Of a stretch of 64,000 nucleotides of DNA, positions 54,120-61,783 are shown one piece after another. Below the pieces are notes generated by a model. That model saw nothing but the letters and a program-made list of their open reading frames with translations, was not told the DNA's origin and did not search any database. The translations under genes were made by a program, and so were the position numbers. Position 1 is the stretch's first letter. Every line of letters begins with the position of its first letter. This stretch comes from Pedobacter fastidiosus (GTDB lineage Bacteria > Bacteroidota > Bacteroidia > Sphingobacteriales > Sphingobacteriaceae): NCBI RefSeq assembly GCF_014306625.1, contig NZ_JACRYL010000001.1, positions 298,778 to 362,777 on the forward strand, in the 5' to 3' direction.

Positions 54120-54614
54120 ATGGAACTTAAAGACGAAATCGGGCAATTTGCCGTACGGATTAAGAAAATGCTTCCTACAGTTCAAACAGAAGATTCTACT
54201 CGGAACGCATTAGTTATGCCTTTTATACAGATTTTAGGTTTTGATCCATCTGAAGTTCAATCAGAAGCCGTTTTAGATTTTGGCGTTAAGAAAAGCAAAA
54301 AGGTAGATTACACAATTATGAAAGATGGCGAACCAACTATTTTGGTAGAGTGCAGACATCATGATGAAAACCTTGATATTCACGATTCTCGTTTATCTAA
54401 ATATTTCCGTAAAACGAAAGCTAAATATGGTTTATTAACCAATGGTTTGGTTTACCGCTTTTACACAGAGAAAATGGTAAAAAGCAAAAAGAATTCAGAG
54501 CCCTTATTCGAATTTAAAATTACGGATACCAAAGCAGCAACTATCGCCAAAATGATCGAAGAACACAAAGATTATTTTAATGTAGAAGCTAAAGATGATC
54601 AAATTGCCAGCTAG
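54120..54614 (+). CDS. orphan HsdR N-terminal-like (PD-(D/E)xK-fold) protein
   Basis: The 164-residue protein resembles the HsdR N-terminal nuclease domain of type I restriction enzymes: 'TEDSTRNALVMPFIQILGFDP' near the N-terminus, an Asp in 'KKVDYTIM' and the sheet segment 'TILVECRHHDE', then 'KYGLLTNGLVYRFYTE'. The usual catalytic pattern is D...ExK; here it is E-C-R, so the lysine is replaced by arginine and cleavage may be lost or altered. No HsdM, HsdS or helicase part is nearby, so it is a stand-alone protein. A type I system cannot be inferred. Confidence 0.75.
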   Translation: MELKDEIGQFAVRIKKMLPTVQTEDSTRNALVMPFIQILGFDPSEVQSEAVLDFGVKKSKKVDYTIMKDGEPTILVECRHHDENLDIHDSRLSKYFRKTKAKYGLLTNGLVYRFYTEKMVKSKKNSEPLFEFKITDTKAATIAKMIEEHKDYFNVEAKDDQIAS

Positions 54615-54635
54615 ACTTTATCTAACCTAATATAG

Positions 54636-54672
54636 AAAAACCCCTCAAAATTAATATTTTGAGGGGTTTTTT
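54636..54672. terminator. bidirectional terminator
   Basis: AAAACCCCTCAAAAT pairs with ATTTTGAGGGGTTTT around a short loop with T run on the plus strand and the matching run on the minus strand. It serves the HsdR-N-type and HtpG genes. Confidence 0.9.
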
Positions 54673-54716
54673 ATTAATTAAAACTTCTGACTATTAAATA
54701 ATCAAAAGTTTAAACC

Positions 54717-56603
54717 TTAAATTAACTCAACGCTTCTGCTTACAAACGCAGTTAACTCTGCACCTGTTAACATACCCTGAGCCAATAAAGCTAAATCTAT
54801 CGCTTGCTTAGCCAAATTACTTTGGTCTTCACCTTCAGCTTTTAAAATTTTGCTTACTAATTTATGGTTTCCATTAATGGCAACTTTATAGCTATCTGGC
54901 ATTTGGCCGTAAAAGCCCATTCCGCCACCCATTGCAGCCATGTCTTTCATACGGCGCATAAACTCATCCATCGTAATCGTAACCGGTAATTCTTCAGGAT
55001 GTAAAGCCACAACTTCTACCTGCATACCTGGTTTGGTAATCGCTTTTTCGAAAATTGCAGTTACTTCTTTTACTTGATCTTCCGTTAAAACGTGTTCATT
55101 AACTTCATCTTTCTCAATCAATTTATCAGCAACGCTAGAATCAACACGTTTGATTGTAGTTTTATCCAACTTTTGCTCTAACTGATTAATGAAGTGGTTA
55201 TCAATCGGAGAATCTAAAACCAAAACATCATAGTCTTTTTTGTTTGCCGATTGAATGAAAGCATCTTGTTTCGAAGCATCATTGGTGTACAAATAAACTA
55301 CTGTTCCGTTTTTATCCGTTTGCAAAGGCGCAACTTTTTCCGCGTATTCTGGTAAAGTAAAAAGCTCATTTTTGGTATTTCCAACTAAAGCAAAATCTTT
55401 TGCCTTATCGTAGAATTTATCTTCGCTAATCATTCCATATTTCACGAACATACCAATGTCTTTCCATTTGTTCTCGTATGATTTACGATCTTTTACAAAA
55501 AGTTCGCCCAATTTATCGGCAACCTTTTTGGTGATGTAACTGTTAATTTTCTTAACGTTGCTATCAGCCTGCAAGAAACTACGCGATACGTTTAATGGAA
55601 TATCTGGCGAATCAATTACACCATGTAGTAACATTAAGAATTCTGGAACGATGTCCTTAACCTCATCCGTAATAAATACCTGACGAGAGTATAGCTTGAT
55701 TTTGTTGCGCTGCATCTCGAAGTCGTTTTTCAACTTAGGGAAATACAATACACCAGTTAAATTAAAAGGATAATCAACATTTAAGTGAATCCAAAATAAT
55801 GGTTCTTCGCTAAAAGGATATAATTCTCGGTAAAAGCTTAAATAATCCTCATCTGACAAATCTGCAGGTGCTTTTGCCCAAATCGGATTAGTAGTGTTGA
55901 TGATGTTATCAACCTCAACATCGTTGTATTTTGCTTTGCCTTCTTCATCAACACCATCTTCTACAGATTCTGTTTTTGTACCAAACTTAATTGGAACAGG
56001 TAAGAATTTGGCGTATTTATCAAGAATTTCCTGTAGTTTCGATTCCTCTAAAAACTCTTCAGAATCTTTGTTAACGTGAATAATAATATCTGTACCACGG
56101 GTGGTTTTCGTGCCTTCGGTAATTTCGAATTCTGTACTACCATCACAAACCCAACGAGCAGGTTCTGCACCTTCTTGGTAAGATAAAGTTTGAATTTCAA
56201 CTAAATCTGAAACCATAAAAGCAGAGTAGAAACCTAAACCGAATTTACCAATAATCTCATTGGCATCTTTCGCATCCTTAAATTTCTCTACAAACTCACT
56301 TGCGCCAGAAAATGCAACTTGGTTAATGTATTTTTTAATTTCTTCGGCAGTCATACCCAAACCATTATCGCTAATGGTAATGGTTTTTGCTTCTTTATCA
56401 ACAGCAACTTGCACCAAAGGCTGGCCAATTTCTCCGTTAAACTGTCCTAATGAACTTAGTCTTTTAATTTTCTGAACCGCATCTACTGCGTTAGAAACCA
56501 ACTCACGAAGAAAAATCTCGTTGTCAGAGTATAAAAACTTCTTAATTATCGGGAAAATATTCTCGGTATGTATCGAGATGCTTCCTTTTTCTTGTATGCT
56601 CAT
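54717..56603 (-). CDS. htpG: Hsp90-family chaperone HtpG
   Basis: The 628-residue protein is full length for HtpG. The GHKL ATPase domain has 'FLRELVSNAVDAVQKI', 'ISDNGLGMTAEEI', 'IGKFGLGFYSAFMVS' and 'GTDIIIHV'. Middle domain: 'LYFPKLKNDFEMQRNKIKLYSRQVFITDEV' with 'VSRSFLQADSNVKKI'. It is a cytosolic ATP-dependent chaperone. It stands alone, with terminator on one side and a repeat-rich region on the other. Confidence 0.97.
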   Translation of the reverse strand: MSIQEKGSISIHTENIFPIIKKFLYSDNEIFLRELVSNAVDAVQKIKRLSSLGQFNGEIGQPLVQVAVDKEAKTITISDNGLGMTAEEIKKYINQVAFSGASEFVEKFKDAKDANEIIGKFGLGFYSAFMVSDLVEIQTLSYQEGAEPARWVCDGSTEFEITEGTKTTRGTDIIIHVNKDSEEFLEESKLQEILDKYAKFLPVPIKFGTKTESVEDGVDEEGKAKYNDVEVDNIINTTNPIWAKAPADLSDEDYLSFYRELYPFSEEPLFWIHLNVDYPFNLTGVLYFPKLKNDFEMQRNKIKLYSRQVFITDEVKDIVPEFLMLLHGVIDSPDIPLNVSRSFLQADSNVKKINSYITKKVADKLGELFVKDRKSYENKWKDIGMFVKYGMISEDKFYDKAKDFALVGNTKNELFTLPEYAEKVAPLQTDKNGTVVYLYTNDASKQDAFIQSANKKDYDVLVLDSPIDNHFINQLEQKLDKTTIKRVDSSVADKLIEKDEVNEHVLTEDQVKEVTAIFEKAITKPGMQVEVVALHPEELPVTITMDEFMRRMKDMAAMGGGMGFYGQMPDSYKVAINGNHKLVSKILKAEGEDQSNLAKQAIDLALLAQGMLTGAELTAFVSRSVELI

Positions 56604-56706
56604 ATGTAAATAAATTGTTTAATCTATAACCTGCATAACAAGGGTTGTTCCAAAGCACTTTATTTGCCAAAATGACAGGAGGTTTTGGGAAGAGGATTTG
56701 AAAATT

Positions 56707-57345
56707 ACCCTATCGGTTGGTGTCTCACCGACCGAAATCATAAGCCTTGGTTCGTGTCTCCACGAACCAACAATCGACAAACTAATTAATGAATAATGCT
56801 TCATCAAACAGGAACGATTTACATGAACGGTCGTCATCCTCAGCTTGACTGGGGGATCTGTCCTCACCAACTGAAACATTTACCCTATCGGTTAGTGTCT
56901 CACCGACCGAAATCATAAGCCTTGGTTCGTGTCTCCACGAACCAACGATCGACAAACTAATTAATAAACAAGGTTCATCAAACAAGAACGGTTTACATGA
57001 ACGGTCGTCCTCCTCAGCTTGACTGGGGATCTGTTCTCATAAGCCTTCGCCTATATCGGTTGGTGTCACACCGACCGAAATCATAAGCCTTGGTTCGTGT
57101 CTCCACGAACCAACGATCGACAAACTAATTAATGAACAATGCTCATCAAACAGGAACGGTTTACATGAACGGTCGTCCTCCTCAGCTTGACTGGGGATCT
57201 ATCCTCATAAGCCTTGGTTCGTGTCTCCACGAACCAACAAATCGATAAACTAATTAATGAACAATGCTTCATCAAACAGGAACGATTTACATGAACGGTC
57301 GTCATCCTCAGCTTGACTGGGGATCTGTCTTCATTTAACGAAACA
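56707..57345. repeat. tandem array of a composite hairpin repeat (four copies)
   Basis: Units repeat with spacings of 175, 168 and 124 bases (anchor CATAAGCCTTGG at 56739, 56914, 57082, 57206). Each full unit has three palindromes: a ~9-base stem around TCT in the CGGTTGGTG/CACCGACCG segment, a perfect 8-base stem GGTTCGTG/CACGAACC around TCTC, and ATCCTCAG/CTGGGGAT around CTTGA. The fourth copy lacks the first hairpin. Related copies flank the DUF4241 gene on its other side. Confidence 0.9.
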
Positions 57346-57389
57346 TAAATCTATTTTTTGGAAAGCAAAACCTGTTTTTCAATTAATGT

Positions 57390-57448
57390 TAGTCCCGCTT
57401 TTCGCTTTAGCCCCGATAGAAAAAATCGGGGGCTGTCGCTTCAATCTG
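57390..57448. repeat. REP-like palindrome
   Basis: AGTCCCGCTTTTCGCTTTAG, then CCCCGAT, a short A-rich loop and ATCGGGG, then GCTGTCGCTTCAATCTGG. The reverse strand begins GATTGAAGCGACAGCC, resembling ATTGAAGGGGAAAGCC at 1746. Two copies in this window suggest a dispersed element. Confidence 0.6.
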
Positions 57449-57559
57449 GTTAGGAAATAAGGTATTGTACTTTTTTTACAGGTTGTGAATCATAATATGG
57501 TGTTATTTAATTCAATTATAATCCTATCGTCTAGTGTCCCCACTGAATGAAACTTAATT

Positions 57560-58312
57560 CTATATCATATCAAATTCATCTTCTCCATAAGCCAGTTCAA
57601 TATCAATAAACTGAATAATGAGTGAGCAAATATTTTCATCCACATCAAAGCCATAATAAACGGGGTAGGTGCCATCACCAAAACCGCTCTGAAAAAATGG
57701 AATGTTATAGGTTGTTCCGGGAATTTGCCAGTTAATCCAATCACCACCTTCGCGTTGGTAAGTTGGATTTTCAGAATAATTTTTAGCAAAAAGTTCTGCA
57801 AAATAATCATCATAAAGGTTCTTGCCTGGATTTTCTAATTGAAACTTATCTTGAAAGGCGCAAAAATGTTTAAGGCTTTCTCGATCTAAAACGCAACCCA
57901 AACCGGCATCAACATTGAAACCAAAAAACTCGCCCTCATTAAATTCTTTTAAATCTTCAATCCCAATTAAAGCTTCCTCAAACCTCACAGCATCATAAGC
58001 TGTAAATTGAACTTTAACCGCGGCATATCTTGCACAGTCTCCGTCCTCATCAGGCACTACTATACACGCAGTTACAGGAAATTCTCCCGTCGGAACTTTC
58101 AACGTGTATGGTTGAGCATCTTGTTGTATGAAAACCAATGGATCTCTAACCAAAATTTCTCCCGTTGGAATGGATACACTACCCAATTCTAAATGATCTA
58201 GCTTTTTGCCTGATATTTCTTGAGTTTCAAAATAATCGTTCAAATCACTCGGGCAAGCTAATAATGCTTTTTTTTCTTGCCAAATTTTTAGCCATTCTGC
58301 AGTTGGAGTCAT
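57560..58312 (-). CDS. DUF4241 domain protein
   Basis: The 250-residue soluble protein has 'DPLVFIQQDAQPYTLKVPTGEFPVTACIV'-type strands early and 'GFGDGTYPVYYGFDVDENICSLIIQFID' near the C-terminus, the hallmark of DUF4241. Function is unknown; members occur in Bacteroidota and Actinobacteria, sometimes as immunity-like proteins near toxins, but no toxin is visible here. It is flanked on both sides by the same repeat family. Confidence 0.85.
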   Translation of the reverse strand: MTPTAEWLKIWQEKKALLACPSDLNDYFETQEISGKKLDHLELGSVSIPTGEILVRDPLVFIQQDAQPYTLKVPTGEFPVTACIVVPDEDGDCARYAAVKVQFTAYDAVRFEEALIGIEDLKEFNEGEFFGFNVDAGLGCVLDRESLKHFCAFQDKFQLENPGKNLYDDYFAELFAKNYSENPTYQREGGDWINWQIPGTTYNIPFFQSGFGDGTYPVYYGFDVDENICSLIIQFIDIELAYGEDEFDMI

Positions 58313-58409
58313 AGAGACAGATTTTAAATAATATGCTTACCCAAAGGAATTATTTAATTTTTAATTATCAAAATAAAATTGCCTCGTTTCATTCCTTTAG
58401 TAAAACCTA

Positions 58410-58980
58410 AATATATAAGCCTTGTTTGCGTCTCCACGAACCAGCAATCGGCAAACTAAATAATAAACAATGCTCATCAAACAGGAACGATTTACCTGAA
58501 CGGTCGTCCTCCTCAGCTTGACTGGGGATCTATACTCACCGACCGAAACATGAATCTCATAGTTTATCAATCAAGAACGATTCACCTGAACGGTCGTCAT
58601 CCTCAGCTTGACAGGGGATCTGTCTTTACCGACCGAAACATGAATCTACCAAAAATCGACAAGCAAATTAATGAACAAAAATGGTACGTGGAGAAACGAA
58701 CCATGGCTTAAGGTGGCAAGATTTTTCTATCGGTTCGTGTTTAACTTAGCAAAACATAAATATATGAGCCTTGGTTCGTGTCTTCACTAACCAAAAATCG
58801 ACAAGCAAATTAATTAACCAGGTTTATCAAACAGGAACGGTTTACCTGAACGGTCGTCATCCTCAGATTGACTGGGGATCTGTCTACACCGACCGAAACA
58901 TAAATCTACCAAAAATCGACAAACAAATTAATGAACAAAAATGGTTCGTGGAGACACGAACCATGGCGTAAGGAGGTAAA
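58410..58980. repeat. second array of the composite hairpin repeat
   Basis: Contains three further copies of the ATCCTCAG-type hairpin (about 58510, 58600 and 58860), two divergent copies of the AGCCTTGGTTCGTG segment, and inverted pieces: at 58941-58964 ATGGTTCGTG and CACGAACCAT form a perfect 10-base stem around GAGA, that is, the hairpin of the first array in the opposite orientation. Confidence 0.85.
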
Positions 58981-59023
58981 ATTATCTACAAACCAACATC
59001 TCAATTCAAATAAAGAATAAAAC

Positions 59024-59058
59024 CAAAAAAGCCAAGAAACTTGTCGAATCCTGGCTTA
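59024..59058 (-). terminator. terminator after response regulator gene
   Basis: On the minus strand AGCCAGGA pairs with TCTTGGCT around a loop, followed by TTTTTTGG. It lies about 20 bases after the stop of the response regulator. Confidence 0.7.
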
Positions 59059-59077
59059 ATATCTTGAGTTAAATTTA

Positions 59078-59467
59078 TTAATTCATTAAATAAGTTTCAT
59101 CTTGCTCTAAAGAAAGAATCTTGCTTATTTTCTTTAACAATACATCCATTTGGAAAGGTTTTGAAAGGAAATCATCCTGACCATAATTTAAGGTTGTAAA
59201 ATCTTTAGGATCATATAAGCCAGAAATCAATAAAATTGGAATTTGAGATGTACTCTCTATCGATTTTAACTGCTCACACAAAACGCGACCATCGATATGG
59301 CCAAGGGAAATATCCAGTAATAATAAATCTGGCTTAAAAGTTTCAATTCTGTTAAAAACTTCTTCACCATCGCTAAGTGCTGAAACTTTAAAGCCACCTA
59401 TTTCTAATATTAATTGTATGGTTTCTAAAACCTCAATGTCATCATCAACTACCAGTATTCTCTTCAT
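59078..59467 (-). CDS. single-domain response regulator (CheY-like receiver)
   Basis: The 129-residue protein is one receiver domain: acidic pair 'VVDDDIEVLETI', phospho-Asp in 'LLLLDISLGHIDG', Ser in 'ILLISGLY', and Lys in 'FLSKPFQ'. No output domain is present, so it acts by protein-protein contact or as a phosphate relay. No kinase is next to it. Confidence 0.93.
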   Translation of the reverse strand: MKRILVVDDDIEVLETIQLILEIGGFKVSALSDGEEVFNRIETFKPDLLLLDISLGHIDGRVLCEQLKSIESTSQIPILLISGLYDPKDFTTLNYGQDDFLSKPFQMDVLLKKISKILSLEQDETYLMN

Positions 59468-59584
59468 ATGTTCTGTGCAATTTTTGTGTGTTGTTACTTA
59501 TAACACTATTGCGGGTTGTTATGTTTACAATCTTAAGAATATTTTAACAATAAATTTATATTTACCATAAAAAGGTTGTGCAGT

Positions 59585-60448
59585 TTAAATGGCCTGCTTT
59601 ACAATACCTTCTTTTTGTAAAATAAAATTGAAAAGTTCTTCGATTGGTTTTTGTAAAATTTTGCCAGATTCTATTCCGTTTTCGGCCAAAACCTGTTTTA
59701 ATTCATCTTGATAATAGTAAGCAATTGAACCTACAAAATGACAGGGAACTTTTTTATGACGAGGGTAATCCTTAACATTTGTGTCTACAAATTCTTGAAA
59801 GCCTGTTTTTAATAATTCCTGAATGAAAGGATGATTTTTATGGTTGGCCATGAAACGGCTGAAGCCCGCTAAGTAGATATTGGGAAAGGGCTTTTGATAA
59901 ACGTTGGTAATAATCTGTTCTTTTTCGGTTGGAAAAGCCTTTTTAAATTCAGAAGATAAATCGGAAGGCATTTTTTTATAGAGATAACTCAATAAAACCT
60001 TCTTGCCGAAAAATGTTCCCGAGCCCTCATCGCCCAAAACATATCCTAAACCGTGGTGACCATCGTGAATTTTTTCGCCATCGAAATAACAAATGTTTGA
60101 TCCTGTGCCTAAAATGCAATTTAAACCCTCGGCATCGCCACAGGTTGCATAAACCGATCCAAGCAAATCATGATCCACAGAAATAAATGCATTGGTAAAA
60201 ACTTCAGAAAGCCCGTTTGATACCACTTCATGTTTATCTGGAGAGGAACATCCAGCTCCAAAAAAGTAAATTTCTTTAACTTCTTCGGCATATTGCATAA
60301 CCGTCTCATTTTTCGAAATCAGTTTAGTTATCTCCTGCTCACTTAAAAAATAAGGGTTTATTCCAGGAGTATTAAACTTAATGGTTTCACCATTAAAATA
60401 ACCCATCCAATCGGTTTTGGATGAACCACTATCTGCAACAAGTATCAT
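59585..60448 (-). CDS. BadF/BadG-type ATPase, N-acetylglucosamine kinase-like
   Basis: The 287-residue protein has the ASKHA fold: phosphate 1 motif 'ILVADSGSSKTDWMG' at the start, 'CILGTGSNICYF' as phosphate 2, and 'LGYVLGDEGSGTFFGKKVL'. This is the BadF/GlcNAc-kinase family, which phosphorylates amino sugars such as GlcNAc with ATP. It follows TolC by 16 bases on the same strand, so it may share the pump operon; the functional link is not obvious. Confidence 0.88.
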   Translation of the reverse strand: MILVADSGSSKTDWMGYFNGETIKFNTPGINPYFLSEQEITKLISKNETVMQYAEEVKEIYFFGAGCSSPDKHEVVSNGLSEVFTNAFISVDHDLLGSVYATCGDAEGLNCILGTGSNICYFDGEKIHDGHHGLGYVLGDEGSGTFFGKKVLLSYLYKKMPSDLSSEFKKAFPTEKEQIITNVYQKPFPNIYLAGFSRFMANHKNHPFIQELLKTGFQEFVDTNVKDYPRHKKVPCHFVGSIAYYYQDELKQVLAENGIESGKILQKPIEELFNFILQKEGIVKQAI

Positions 60449-60464
60449 GGACTAAATATAAAAA

Positions 60465-61778
60465 TTAATTGGTTAAATTTATATTTCCGCTGATTTCTTT
60501 CAACGTTGTTTCTGCAAGTTTAGCTTGATATTGCATTTCGATGAAACGATTTTTTGCATCGATTGCGTTTCTCTGCGCCTCTCTTAATTCTAGCGGAGCA
60601 ATGCTCCCTAAACGGTATTTTGCAAGTGTGATATCTAAGTTTTCTTTAGCGATGTCTACATTTCTTTGCTCGAGTTTTACCAAATCTAAATAAGTACTAT
60701 AGTTTTGATAGGCTGAAAGCAATTGTGCATTAACATCAAGCTTGGTCTTACTCAACGTAAGCAATGAATTGTCTATGTCGATTTTAGCATTGCGTTCCTG
60801 TTGGCGTTGCAAAAAGCCGTTAAAAATATTTAAGCTTGCTGTTACTCCATAAGTAAAACCATTTGCAGCAAACTTTTGGTTAAAACCTGTTGGGCTCGTA
60901 CTGTTTGCCCTGCTATAACCAGAATTTAAACTTACTGCCGGATATCTTGCTCCTCTAACTGATTTCAGCGTTAAGGATGCAATTCTTTGGTTAATAAATG
61001 CATTTTGAACATTTGGATTTTGCTTTTCTGCTATTTCTGCCAACTGACTATAAACTAGGCTTCCATCTACACCAATAGAATTAACAACAGTAAAGTTGGT
61101 GCTAATTTCTCTAACCATTAACTGGTTTAAGCGTACTTTGGCAATTTGCAGTTCGTTTTTAGTTTGCAGGTAATTTGAGGTATCCGTATTGTAATCTACC
61201 TGAGCGGTCAATACATCTAGCTTAGAACCACGACCCAATTCCAGCTTTGTTTTTGCAATTTGCGTTCTTAAAACAGAAACATCCATTGCGCTATCCGCAG
61301 CAATTACAAGTTGCTGTTGCCTCACCACATCATAATAAGCAGTAATCACATCAGAAACTGTGGTTAAAATAGTTAAACGCGAATTTAATTCACCTTGTTT
61401 TTGCAGTTCTTTCAATCTGTCATAATTGGCGAACATGGTAAAACCATCAAAAATGGTCCAGTTTAAATCGGCTCCCAAACTGTTATTGGTGCTTTTTGCT
61501 CCTTTTATTACTCGATCCTCTCCAGTTACCGGCGTTTGTCTGGTATTCTGAATACTTCCTCCATTTGTATAACTAGCAGCAACATTTGGCAACATACCTG
61601 CATTGCCAATGGTTGCATTATTTTTTGCAATATCGATGTTGTTCTTGCTTATTTTAATGTCGTAATTATTTTGAAGCGCAATTGAAATTGCATCTTGCAA
61701 ACTGAGTTGTTCTTGGGCAAAAGCCGAAAGCGAACATAAATTCAGCAATACTATAAATAGGTTTAATCTTTTGCTCAT
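60465..61778 (-). CDS. TolC-family outer membrane efflux protein
   Basis: The 437-residue protein has a signal peptide (ending 'AFAQ') and two OEP repeats with long coiled-coil helices. 'LSLQDAISIALQNNYDIKISKNN' at the start and 'YRLGSIAPLELREAQRNAIDAKNRFIEMQYQAK' late are typical. It is the outer membrane channel for the RND pump encoded 5 bases upstream. Confidence 0.93.
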   Translation of the reverse strand: MSKRLNLFIVLLNLCSLSAFAQEQLSLQDAISIALQNNYDIKISKNNIDIAKNNATIGNAGMLPNVAASYTNGGSIQNTRQTPVTGEDRVIKGAKSTNNSLGADLNWTIFDGFTMFANYDRLKELQKQGELNSRLTILTTVSDVITAYYDVVRQQQLVIAADSAMDVSVLRTQIAKTKLELGRGSKLDVLTAQVDYNTDTSNYLQTKNELQIAKVRLNQLMVREISTNFTVVNSIGVDGSLVYSQLAEIAEKQNPNVQNAFINQRIASLTLKSVRGARYPAVSLNSGYSRANSTSPTGFNQKFAANGFTYGVTASLNIFNGFLQRQQERNAKIDIDNSLLTLSKTKLDVNAQLLSAYQNYSTYLDLVKLEQRNVDIAKENLDITLAKYRLGSIAPLELREAQRNAIDAKNRFIEMQYQAKLAETTLKEISGNINLTN

Positions 61779-61783
61779 GTTAT

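Larger units (their letters stand above)
56604..57559. other. intergenic region, mostly repeat array
   Basis: No credible gene is seen in these 956 bases. The tandem hairpin repeat array fills about 56707-57345 and a REP-like palindrome lies at 57390-57448. Short open frames inside the array repeat with the units and are artefacts. Confidence 0.7.
58313..59077. other. intergenic region, repeat array
   Basis: These 765 bases hold repeat copies (described separately), a terminator-like hairpin for the response regulator and no credible gene. Open frames here (for example at 58771) follow the repeat units. Confidence 0.65.

Noticed and set aside
54120..54614. Type I restriction-modification system
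   Set aside because: Only an HsdR-N-like domain is present; no methylase, specificity or helicase parts are visible.
56619..56985. Minus-strand open frames with repeated 'SIVGSWRHEPRLMISVGE'
   Set aside because: They follow the hairpin repeat units and repeat with them; no start signals or family resemblance.
56707..57345. CRISPR array
   Set aside because: Units are ~124-175 bases with nearly no unique spacers and three palindromes each, and no cas genes are near.
58771..58971. 66-codon plus-strand open frame
   Set aside because: It lies inside the second repeat array and is made of repeat units.
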